This document shows, piece by piece, positions 1 through 5,658 of a DNA stretch of 6,223 bases. Numbering within the stretch: the stretch's first letter is position 1; each line of letters opens with the position of its first letter. Source of the stretch: Pyrodictiaceae archaeon (GTDB taxonomy: Archaea; Thermoproteota; Thermoprotei_A; Sulfolobales; Pyrodictiaceae); the NCBI GenBank assembly GCA_027043685.1, contig JALUFI010000030.1, forward strand, positions 1 through 6,223. The letters are read 5' to 3'. The translations under genes were made by a program, and so were the position numbers. Under the pieces are notes generated by a model that worked only from the letters and a program-made list of their open reading frames with translations, was not told the origin of the DNA and searched no databases.

Positions 1-203
1 GCTCAATGGTCTCCCTCACCTTTACGATGCCCCGGTGCTCCGGCCTACCAGTCTCTTCAACAATCACCCCAAGCCCGTCACTGATGTACAGCGCATCGGC
101 ATGCTTGCCCCGCCTCCCCCAGTACCTCGTCTATGCTTACCCGTTGACACCTCTCCCTGCTTCTCCTACTCCTGCTTCTCCTCCCCAAGGGATTCCTCCT
201 CAT
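1..203 (-). CDS. Small Arg-rich partner of the AAA ATPase, partial, frame interrupted at a G run
   Basis: I do not recognise this protein. Its 3' part lies outside the window. The preferred start is ATG at 203-201, which overlaps the ATPase stop TGA (202-200) as ATGA and has GGAG a few bases upstream. Reading gives an Arg/Ser-rich N-terminus with a five-residue tandem (RRSRS/RRSRE), then SIDEVLG. At the GGGGG run (120-116) the frame must shift; removing one G joins it to a convincing protein segment, GRRGKHADALYISDGLG followed by VIVEETGRPEHRG and KVRETIE, open to the window edge. About 67 residues are visible after that correction. No catalytic motif is evident in this part. The ATGA coupling implies co-translation with the ATPase and possibly a shared complex (inference). 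An alternative start is GTG at 150, which would need a different shift. The extra G may be a sequencing error or a real mutation. Confidence 0.55.
156..182. repeat. Short tandem repeat, period 15 bp
   Basis: CCTGCTTCTCCT occurs at 156-167 and again at 171-182. The period of 15 bp is a whole number of codons. On the minus strand the two units encode RRSRS and RRSRE near the N-terminus of the small partner protein. A period that preserves frame fits that reading frame, although the repeat is too short to prove it. Confidence 0.7.
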
Positions 204-1560
204 CCCTCTCCTTCACCGCTCTCCGCGAGGGCAAGGAAACCCCGCCGTGTCGCAAGCTCCTCCGCAACCCGGGCAAACTCGTCCTCCGGTATGCCGTCCA
301 TGCCGACACCCAGCTCCTCTATGACCGCGCCCTCGCCGCGACGGCTAACCAGGTAAGCGGAAACAATCTCGGAGGACAGTCCCTCATTGCTGCGCGCCGA
401 GGCCATTATCAGGTTATTCACCTCGTACACTATGTAGTCGCTATGAGTGGTTACAAGTATCTGCTTCCCGTTCCGGGTGACCGCCCAGGCTATGAGGTCG
501 GCGAGCAGCACCTGGGCCCGGGGGTGGAGATGAGCCTCCGGCTCCTCAATGACTACGAGGCGGGGGTCACCAGGGTTGACTAGGGAGGCGACTATCGTCG
601 CACTCTCCCTCGCACCTGAAGGCGCAAGGGGCATCGGCAGCGTCTCACCCATCCAGGTGTGCACGTAGAGGCCGTAAGCTCCCCCCTCAAGCCTTGGCTC
701 CAGGCCAACGCCAAGCTCGTCAAGAAACCTCCGAGCTTCCTGTGGAATCGGCTCCTTCCTCTTAGCGAGGCCTCCGCGAGCATGTAGTAGTAAGCTATGA
801 AGGCCTGGTCCGGGAGATTTGTTTCAGACAATAATGCCGTATATGGGCGTAGCATTACACGCAGCACGCCGGCGCGGCTATCGACTAGAATCGCGGCATA
901 CTTCATGTCCGCGAAGAAGCCTATTACGCTTCCCACAAGGGCTCCAAGCAAGCCGGCAAGTACACCATATACATCACCGACTGAGACAAGTTCCTGATGC
1001 CGGAACTGCTCGCCAGCGATAGTGAGTAGGCCGTGCTGCTCATCAATCGATACTAAGGATGAGGCTAGCGCCTCCATGTGCTCCGGGATCCTCATCGACA
1101 CTCTGAGATCCCCGTTGGCGCCTATACGGATAATGATTGTAGTCTCTTCCTCCATCCCGGCTACCTCGATTACGCCCTCGGATTCGCCCCTTGTGACGAT
1201 AGAGCTTAGTGGCCTGCCAAGCGCCTTTGGAAGACGCTCTCGGAGGCTCTGTGCTAGTGCTTCGGGGAATGCTTCCCGCACCATTACGTGGAGAATCTTC
1301 TCCAATGTTTCCCCGGCTTCGTGGAGCCGGCGGTTCTGCAGGTGTTCCAGCAGCTCCTCAGCGTGCGGTCTGCCTCCCTTCTCCTCGAGGACTCTGATGA
1401 GGGTCTTGTAGTCCGGTGTTGTTGTCGCGAGTGTCCAGGTGAGGTATGCTAGTAGTGATTTCCCTGCGCTGTTCTTGCCTATGAGGAGTGTTAGCGGCTT
1501 GAGCTCTATACTGTGGCGTCCGCGGAAGGGCCCTATGTTTTCCAGTACTAGTCTCGGCAA
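200..1560 (-). CDS. AAA/ABC-type ATPase (AAA_15/AAA_21, OLD-like head), reading frame broken once
   Basis: The two halves of one ATPase lie in different frames. The N-terminal half starts at TTG 1560-1558 (GAGGAG abuts it) with LENIGPFRGRHSIELKPLTLLIG and Walker A GKNSAGKS at residues 28-35. Helical lid regions follow, with a hydrophobic stretch at about 194-217 and an SRAG motif at about 228-231. The C-terminal half carries an ABC-signature-like PSGARES, Walker B LVVIEEPEAHLHP (559-521) and the H-loop/switch VTTHSDY (about 454-434), ending in TGA at 202-200. Adding one base near 750-766 gives a single protein of about 453 residues, a normal length for this family. Such ATPases act as DNA- or nucleotide-sensing motors, often with a partner encoded next door; the substrate here is unknown. 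It sits 34 nt after the EamA gene and overlaps the small partner gene. A different ending (frame change near 215-225, stop TAG at 168-166) is possible but less likely. Confidence 0.8.
750..766 (-). other. Frameshift site within the ATPase gene
   Basis: Reading the minus strand, the N-terminal frame is convincing through MLAEASL, then degenerates into a Cys/Arg-rich tail ending at 592. The frame one base earlier becomes convincing from KRKEPIPQEARRFLDELGVG and continues into the signature and Walker B motifs. The join lies in CTAAGAGGAAGGAG. One missing base (for example a third A) would restore the gene. There is no slippery heptamer or long A/T run, so programmed frameshifting is not indicated. 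Confidence 0.75.
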
Positions 1561-1594
1561 CTCCTCGGTGCCCCGTGGCTTGTCCCTGCTGTGC

Positions 1595-2452
1595 CTACTC
1601 TCTTGTCTTCTTCGTCGTTGTTTCTTGAATTGCTAGCCATGCCCCGGTGGCTGTTAGTGCTGCTCCTGGGATTGCTGCTGGTGGCGGGGGCTTGCCTAGG
1701 AGGAGCCATGCGAGGAGGCTTGCGCCGAAGGGCTCGAGGAGGGCTGCGGTGGTGACCGTGGAGGCGGGGTAGTAGGCGAGGGCGTAGTTCATCATTGTGT
1801 GGCCGCCGAGCATGGGTATTATGCCGAGTGCCACGAGGTAGGGGATGCTGTGGCGGGGCACGCTCCACGGGGTTGTCTTCAGGGCTGCTGCGTAGATGCT
1901 TGAGGCGAGGAAGGCGGCTGTGTAGACGGCTGAGGTGTACTCGAGGGTCGTGGCTCCCTTCACGCGGAGCCTCCTGCCTATGAGGAAGTAGCCCGCCGCT
2001 GCTGCTGCGGCTGCGAGGCTGAGGGCGGCGCCGAGCGGTGTCGCGCCGGCCCAGGGGGTGGAGAGGGCCGCGACGCCGGTGAAGCCGAGGAACGCGGCGA
2101 GGAGCCTCCGGGCGGCCCTCCTCCTCTCGGCCGCGGTCTCCGCCAGGGCGGCTATCACGGGGTAGGCCACCACTATCCCGGTGGAGGAGGCGACGGTGGC
2201 GTACCGGAGGCTCTGGAACCAGAGCGCGAAGTGGGCCGCGAGGAGGAAGCCGGCTGCCAGGGAGTGCGCTAGGAGGCCCCGGCTCCTGGGCAGCTCCCGG
2301 CGCGCCGCCGCGGCCGCGAGGGTGAGGAGGGAGCCCACTAGGAGCCTCCACCAGGCCGCGGTGACGCCGTCCACGCCGGCTAGCTTGGCTAGCGGCGCCG
2401 CGGTCGAGATGGATAGCACCGCGACCGCGAGGGCTAGGAGCGGCGCCTCCAA
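1595..2452 (-). CDS. EamA/DMT-family (drug/metabolite) transporter
   Basis: An integral membrane protein of 285 residues, the usual length for the ten-helix EamA family, which consists of two five-helix repeats. Hydrophobic segments fall at about 4-26, 33-50, 60-82, 88-105, 117-131, 140-159, 173-191, 203-228, 231-253 and 258-276. The second repeat ends with the family-like GHTMMNYALAYYPA...LLEPFGASLLAWLLLGKPPP. These proteins export or import small metabolites or drugs; the substrate cannot be read from sequence. TTG at 2452-2450 is chosen because it places MEAPLLALAVAV directly before helix 1. The frame is open further upstream, but that would add a hydrophilic, family-atypical stretch overlapping the divergent gene. 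GGAGG lies at 2473-2469, rather far upstream. The gene diverges from the four-helix membrane protein across a palindrome-bearing gap, and the ATPase gene follows 34 nt downstream on the same strand. Confidence 0.88.
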   Translation of the reverse strand: MEAPLLALAVAVLSISTAAPLAKLAGVDGVTAAWWRLLVGSLLTLAAAAARRELPRSRGLLAHSLAAGFLLAAHFALWFQSLRYATVASSTGIVVAYPVIAALAETAAERRRAARRLLAAFLGFTGVAALSTPWAGATPLGAALSLAAAAAAAGYFLIGRRLRVKGATTLEYTSAVYTAAFLASSIYAAALKTTPWSVPRHSIPYLVALGIIPMLGGHTMMNYALAYYPASTVTTAALLEPFGASLLAWLLLGKPPPPAAIPGAALTATGAWLAIQETTTKKTRE

Positions 2453-2477
2453 GGGCCTACCCGTGGCCCCTCCGCGG

Positions 2478-2495
2478 CTTTGACACGGGTCAAAG
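2478..2495. promoter_or_regulatory. Perfect inverted repeat in the divergent promoter gap (operator candidate)
   Basis: CTTTGAC-ACGG-GTCAAAG is a perfect 7+4+7 inverted repeat in the 51-bp gap between the EamA transporter (start 2452, minus) and the four-helix membrane protein (start 2504, plus). The palindromic octamer GTAATTAC follows at 2496-2503. This is the only A/T-rich patch in a GC-rich surrounding, so the core promoters for both genes probably lie here. The spacing of about 25 bp to each start codon would place the repeat at the expected TATA/TFB position for both. A dimeric regulator bound here could control both genes; this is inferred from position and symmetry only. Confidence 0.55.
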
Positions 2496-2503
2496 GTAAT
2501 TAC

Positions 2504-2887
2504 GTGGCCCGTGTGCCCCTCCCGCGGCTCCTCTGGGGGCTGGTGCCCTTGGATGCACTGAGCGCGGCCTTCTACGGGTTGACGCTGCTCCTGGTCGCGG
2601 GCCACATAGGGATACTGTTCGGAGCCGAGCTGCCCAGGTTCCTTGTATACGAGAACATTGTGCTAGCAGCGCTCTACAGCATCGGGTTGGCTGCCGCGTG
2701 GAGGGGGCAGGCCTGGGGCTACACGCTCGTGGCCGTGGTGGCGTTGTTCAGCTCTGGCAGGGTGTCCCGCAGCATCGTCGGCTCCAGGGGCGAGGTCGGC
2801 GAGCTGGCTGTGCAGCACGTGCCGCTGCTGCTCCTAGACCTCGCGGTGGGGCTGCTGGCGCTGGCGCTCCGGCTAAGGCTCTGCTAG
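2504..2887 (+). CDS. Small four-helix membrane protein, function unknown
   Basis: I do not recognise the family. The start GTG at 2504 gives 127 residues. GTG at 2513 is equally possible. A TTG at 2480 also lies in frame, but it falls inside the palindrome and would add a polar leader, so it is disfavoured. Four hydrophobic segments are visible at about 18-39, 51-66, 72-84 and 104-123, separated by short loops. A basic/polar loop at about 85-103 carries SGRVSRS and SRGEVGE. No transporter signature or cofactor-binding motif is apparent. It is divergent from the EamA transporter and may share its regulation through the intervening inverted repeat. Its TAG stop (2885-2887) overlaps the stop codon of the convergent MoaD-like gene. 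Confidence 0.72.
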   Translation: MARVPLPRLLWGLVPLDALSAAFYGLTLLLVAGHIGILFGAELPRFLVYENIVLAALYSIGLAAAWRGQAWGYTLVAVVALFSSGRVSRSIVGSRGEVGELAVQHVPLLLLDLAVGLLALALRLRLC

Positions 2888-3180
2888 CCCCCGGCGCTGG
2901 GCGGGAAGAACGCCACGGTGTCCCCGTCCCTCAGCCTCGTTTTAGGCCCCTCGAGCCACTCCACGTTCCTGCCGTTAACCAGTACCCTGGCCTCCTCGCT
3001 CAGCGAGTCACCGCTTACCAGGCGGCCCCGGAGCCCCGGGAACCTCTCCTCAAGCATCCTGGCCACGTCGAGCACCGTGGCGCCCTCGGGCACCTCGAGC
3101 TCGAGGATGCGTTGCCCGGCGAGGCTCTGGTACTCCGCGAAGAGCTTGACCGTGATCCTGGGCAAGGCTCCCCGGCCCAC
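2884..3180 (-). CDS. Archaeal MoaD/ThiS-family sulfur-carrier (ubiquitin-fold) protein
   Basis: A small beta-grasp protein. It has the opening strand ITVKLFAEYQSLAG, then LELEVPEGATVLDVARMLEERF, VLVNGRNVEWLEG and LRDGDTVAFFPPSAGG, ending in the C-terminal Gly-Gly that family members use for adenylation and thiocarboxylation. MoaD proteins supply sulfur to molybdopterin synthase; archaeal relatives may also act as ubiquitin-like modifiers (SAMPs). Neither MoaE nor an E1-like enzyme is in the window, so the exact role is open. The start is uncertain: GTG at 3180 has GGAGG (3196-3192) upstream; TTG at 3165 gives 93 residues beginning MPRITVKLF and fits family length best; TTG at 3213 would add a Pro-rich leader. 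The stop TAG (2886-2884) shares CTAG with the stop of the convergent membrane-protein gene. Confidence 0.88.
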   Translation of the reverse strand: MGRGALPRITVKLFAEYQSLAGQRILELEVPEGATVLDVARMLEERFPGLRGRLVSGDSLSEEARVLVNGRNVEWLEGPKTRLRDGDTVAFFPPSAGG

Positions 3181-3209
3181 CGGGGTGGGAGCCTCCCCCG
3201 GAGGGGTGG

Positions 3210-3226
3210 CCAATTAGGGGCGCCCC
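3210..3226. promoter_or_regulatory. A/T-rich island plus GGGGCGCCCC palindrome between divergent genes
   Basis: CCAATTAG at 3210-3217 is the only A/T-rich stretch between the divergent MoaD-like gene and the winged-helix gene. It directly abuts a perfect 10-bp palindrome, GGGGCGCCCC (3217-3226). It could be a shared weak TATA element with an operator. GC-rich palindromes of this size are expected by chance in such DNA, so this is tentative. Confidence 0.25.
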
Positions 3227-3257
3227 GGCGGCTACCCCGTCCCGGCGTCGCCGCGCC

Positions 3258-3866
3258 TTGGGCAGCAATGGCTGCGCCTGCAGGGGCCTGGGGCCCCTAG
3301 GGCTCTACGCCCTCCTCCACCTCTACGAGGCCGGCGCCGACTACGGGGCCTCCCTGGCCCGCTTGGCAGGCGTCCCGCTGGAGGACGCGGTCGCGGCCCT
3401 GGAGGAGCTGGAGAGGCGTGGCCTGGCCGAGCGGCTCCACGGCTCTGCTGTGAAGAACACCGTGGCGAAGCTGAAGCTGAGCAGCGAGGTCCGGAAGCAC
3501 CACACCTACTACACGCTCACCCGGGAGGGGAGGAGGGCCGCGAGGAGCCTCCGCCGCGGCTGCCTCGCAGCCTGCATAGACGAGGCCCTCGGCGAGGGGG
3601 CGTGGAGGCTGCTCCGCCTACTCAGGGAGGCCGGCTACGAGCACGCCCTCACCCTCTCGAGGCTCCTCGGCAAACCCCTCGGGGAAACCACTGGGCTCCT
3701 CGAGGCCCTCGTCGGGGCCGGGCTCGCCACCGCCTCGAGGCCCAAGACACTGAAGCGGGGCAAGAGGAGGGCGAAGCCGAAGAGGGAGACGAGGTGCCAC
3801 CACCGGTACTACAGCCTCAGCCGCCTCGGCGAGATGCTGCTCCGGCTAGGCGGCCGCGGGGAATAG
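3258..3866 (+). CDS. Tandem winged-helix protein (DUF2250-like), putative transcriptional regulator
   Basis: This 202-residue protein is built from two similar winged-helix halves. Residues 19-59 (LLHLYEAGADYGASLARLAG...ALEELERRGLAER) correspond to 118-159 (LLRLLREAGYEHALTLSRLLG...LLEALVGAGLATA). Each half ends in a wing with a matching motif, HHTYYTLTREG at 81-91 and HHRYYSLSRLG at 181-191, exactly 100 residues apart. A basic linker (KTLKRGKRRAKPKR, 163-176) precedes the second wing and fits DNA binding. The layout resembles archaeal DUF2250 proteins, by recollection only. It probably acts as a cytoplasmic DNA-binding regulator, target unknown. TTG at 3258 is the only usable start in frame: no ATG, GTG or other TTG lies upstream in the gap, and no clear ribosome-binding site precedes it, which would suit a short-leader or leaderless transcript. 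It converges on the 3889-4401 gene with a 22-nt gap. Confidence 0.8.
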   Translation: MGSNGCACRGLGPLGLYALLHLYEAGADYGASLARLAGVPLEDAVAALEELERRGLAERLHGSAVKNTVAKLKLSSEVRKHHTYYTLTREGRRAARSLRRGCLAACIDEALGEGAWRLLRLLREAGYEHALTLSRLLGKPLGETTGLLEALVGAGLATASRPKTLKRGKRRAKPKRETRCHHRYYSLSRLGEMLLRLGGRGE

Positions 3867-3888
3867 CGGCCCACGGGGCCCCGAGGGG

Positions 3889-4401
3889 CTACATGTGAGT
3901 GGTTAGCTGCTCCTGCTCCTCTATGTACTCGCAGCTCTTCGGCACCATCATGAGCAGGGGCCCCAGGTCGGTGCCCTCGACGAGTATCCCCGCTATGGGG
4001 GCCTCCTCGCCGTCTATGCTTATCCTTAGCTTGTAGAGCCTCGTGGTGTAGCCGGCCTCCCTCGCGTAGTGGAGGGCGGCGAGCCCCCAGTAGTGGTCTA
4101 TCTCGAGGTCGCCTATGTAGAGCTTCCCGTTCCTCACCGCGAGGGACTCGACCTCGACGGGGGATGCGTCGGCGAGCACGGCGTCCACGTTCTCTGGGCC
4201 GAAGGTGAGCATTAGGCAGCCCTCCGCGACAACGACCGGCACGGCGCCGCTGCTTGTCTCCAGGGCTGCGACGCCTAGGCTGTAGAAGTGGCAGACTATC
4301 TGCCCGCTATCGGGGTCAATCGCCCCACGCATCTGGAGCAGGATATCGAATACACCGTAGGGTATGTCGAAGAACCTGGCCGCGCGCAGCCTCGGAGCCA
4401 A
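3889..4401 (-). CDS. Conserved-looking 170-residue protein of unknown function, third gene of the kinase operon
   Basis: I do not recognise this family. TTG at 4401-4399 is chosen because GGTGAG (4413-4408) lies six bases upstream and because the longer open frame upstream (to 4509) overlaps the kinase gene and is low-complexity Gly/Pro/Arg. The product is soluble and acidic, with alternating strand-like segments: IPYGVFDILLQMRGAIDPDSG (12-32), IVCHFYSLGVAAL (35-47), VPVVVAEGCLMLTFG (54-68), a central LYIGDLEIDHYWGLAALHYA (94-113), and a C-terminal YKLRISIDGEEAPIAGILVE (123-142). No nucleotide-binding or metal-binding motif is clear. There are two cysteines near hydrophobic strands (Cys37, Cys62) and one near the end (Cys157). 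It follows the DUF1464 kinase gene by 49 nt on the same strand, so a related job is plausible but unproven. Confidence 0.7.
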   Translation of the reverse strand: MAPRLRAARFFDIPYGVFDILLQMRGAIDPDSGQIVCHFYSLGVAALETSSGAVPVVVAEGCLMLTFGPENVDAVLADASPVEVESLAVRNGKLYIGDLEIDHYWGLAALHYAREAGYTTRLYKLRISIDGEEAPIAGILVEGTDLGPLLMMVPKSCEYIEEQEQLTTHM

Positions 4402-4407
4402 GGGACG

Positions 4408-4413
4408 CTCACC
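4408..4413 (-). promoter_or_regulatory. Shine-Dalgarno site deciding the start of the 170-residue protein
   Basis: GGTGAG on the minus strand lies six bases before TTG 4401. It matches the anti-Shine-Dalgarno-complementary GGTGA core and supports this start over upstream in-frame codons. Confidence 0.5.
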
Positions 4414-4450
4414 AGGCCCTCCTTCGCCGCTGCGCTCAGGGGCTACCGCC

Positions 4451-5620
4451 TCAGCCCCGGCCAAGCCGGGCCTGGAAGTATTGTTTCGCCCGCAGCCCCG
4501 CCCCCGCAAGCTCCACGTAGTCCAGCGGCGTCGTGCCCCTGGTATCGCGGAGCCCGAGCCTCTCCGGGAGCCAGCGGTACCGGCCCCCCGCGAGCCCGTT
4601 GGCGAGCAGGGCCGCGCCGAAGGCCGCCTCCTTCGCCGTGCCGGTGGCCTCCACCCTCCTCAGCTCGGCGCCGAGGCGCCGGGTCAGGAGCCCCAGCTTC
4701 TCCTCAAGCAGCTCCATGAAGCTCTTCACCTTCGTCCACCTCCCCGTCACGTAGACCGCGCGGGGCTCCACGACGGCGAGGAGGGCGTAGACGTCCTTAG
4801 CAGCCGCCTCCGCGAGCGCCCTGAGCACCGTCTCTGCACGCTCGTCGCCCCTCTCAGCGGCCGCGGCCACCTCCTCGGGGCTCGGCGGCCTCCCCTCGGG
4901 CTGCAGCTCCTCCGCGGCTCCTCCCCGGAAGAGGAGGTTCTTGCTGAACCCCGGCTCAAGCCAGGCGAGGAGGTAGGCGACCTCGGAGTCCCAGCAGCCG
5001 AGCCCCATGTAGCCCTGGAACCCCGCCGTGCCCCCTAGACCGTCGACGACGCGTCCCCTCTCGACGGCTATGGCGGCGGTGTAGGCGTAGCCTACCTCGA
5101 GTACAATGATGTCCAGAGCCTCGGGGTCCTCGCCCCTGTTCTCCACGGCGTCCCACATCGCTGCCGCGACGCTGTACAGCTTATCGCTGGTCCCGAGGTC
5201 TATGCGGTTCCTCTTCCTCCAGGCCGGGACGCTGGGGAGCTGGACCACGCCGGGGGTGAACCAGGCGGGGAGCCCGCGTTCACGGATGAGCTTCATGGCG
5301 GCTCTTAGGCCGAGGATGCGGAGCCCGAGGCTCTCGTCCCAGGGGTGGATGAAGGTGGCGACGTCTATCTCCCATGGCTCCGCCTCGCCCGCCTTCTTCA
5401 AGCCGACGCCGTAGCCGCTGCTCATCACGATGGCTTTGACGCCCTCCTCGTCCACGAGCCTCTCGAGGATGTCCACGAGTACGGCCGGGTTCTCGACCAC
5501 CCTGCTCCGGGGCACCGCCTCCTCGTAGAACACCCTGACCCCGCTCCCCGTCTCCTCAACCGCGACCACGTCTACGCTGAGGGTGCCGGAGTCCACGCCC
5601 GCTGTCCTGAGCCCGGGCAA
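4451..5620 (-). CDS. DUF1464/COG2441 ASKHA-fold kinase ('predicted butyrate kinase')
   Basis: A 389-residue protein matching the archaeal DUF1464 family, predicted from the ASKHA (acetate/sugar kinase, actin) fold to phosphorylate a small carboxylate or sugar; the substrate has, to my knowledge, not been settled. Visible motifs are the phosphate-1-like AGVDSGTLSVDVV (7-19), MSSGYGVGLKKAGE (66-79), RIDLGTSDKLYSVAAAMWD (139-157), the phosphate-2-like strand IIVLEVGYAYTAAIAVERG (171-189) with VDGLGGTAGFQGYMG (192-206), and the adenosine-motif-like AVYVTGRWTKVKSF (288-301). TTG 5620-5618 is chosen because GGAGG (5630-5626) sits five bases upstream and MPGLRTAGVDSGT puts the first motif at the N-terminus, as is usual. 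The frame is open far upstream, but that region is a shadow of the beta-RFAP synthase gene. The gene begins 38 nt after that upstream gene and is followed by the 170-residue protein, so the three are probably co-transcribed. Confidence 0.9.
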   Translation of the reverse strand: MPGLRTAGVDSGTLSVDVVAVEETGSGVRVFYEEAVPRSRVVENPAVLVDILERLVDEEGVKAIVMSSGYGVGLKKAGEAEPWEIDVATFIHPWDESLGLRILGLRAAMKLIRERGLPAWFTPGVVQLPSVPAWRKRNRIDLGTSDKLYSVAAAMWDAVENRGEDPEALDIIVLEVGYAYTAAIAVERGRVVDGLGGTAGFQGYMGLGCWDSEVAYLLAWLEPGFSKNLLFRGGAAEELQPEGRPPSPEEVAAAAERGDERAETVLRALAEAAAKDVYALLAVVEPRAVYVTGRWTKVKSFMELLEEKLGLLTRRLGAELRRVEATGTAKEAAFGAALLANGLAGGRYRWLPERLGLRDTRGTTPLDYVELAGAGLRAKQYFQARLGRG

Positions 5621-5625
5621 TCGGG

Positions 5626-5630
5626 CCTCC
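5626..5630 (-). promoter_or_regulatory. Shine-Dalgarno site deciding the DUF1464 start
   Basis: GGAGG (within GGGAGGGAGGAGG) lies five bases before TTG 5620 on the minus strand. It settles the start well inside a much longer open frame. Confidence 0.65.
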
Positions 5631-5658
5631 TCCCTCCCGGGGGGCCTGCTGTGCCTGG

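Noticed and set aside
35..583. Open frame of 182 codons on the plus strand, and another from 6 to 356.
   Set aside because: Both are antisense to the clearly real ATPase C-terminus (Walker B, H-loop) and the small partner gene.
750..766. Programmed -1 ribosomal frameshifting in the ATPase gene.
   Set aside because: There is no X-XXY-YYZ slippery heptamer or long homopolymer at the junction, so an indel or error is simpler.
1548..2351. Open frame of 267 codons on the minus strand, rich in Arg and Pro.
   Set aside because: It is an alternative frame of the EamA gene, with composition typical of a GC-rich shadow and no recognisable motif.
3192..3204. CCTCC-CCC-GGAGG inverted repeat near the MoaD-like gene start.
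   Set aside because: It is short, made of G/C runs, and partly explained by the ribosome-binding site for GTG 3180.
3874..3883. CGGGGCCCCG palindrome between the convergent winged-helix and 170-residue genes, as a terminator.
   Set aside because: No T-rich tract follows on either strand, archaeal terminators rely mainly on T-runs, and such GC palindromes are expected by chance here.
4364..5038. Open frame of 224 codons on the plus strand.
   Set aside because: It lies antisense to the DUF1464 kinase and the 170-residue gene, has Arg/Pro-rich composition and no family similarity.
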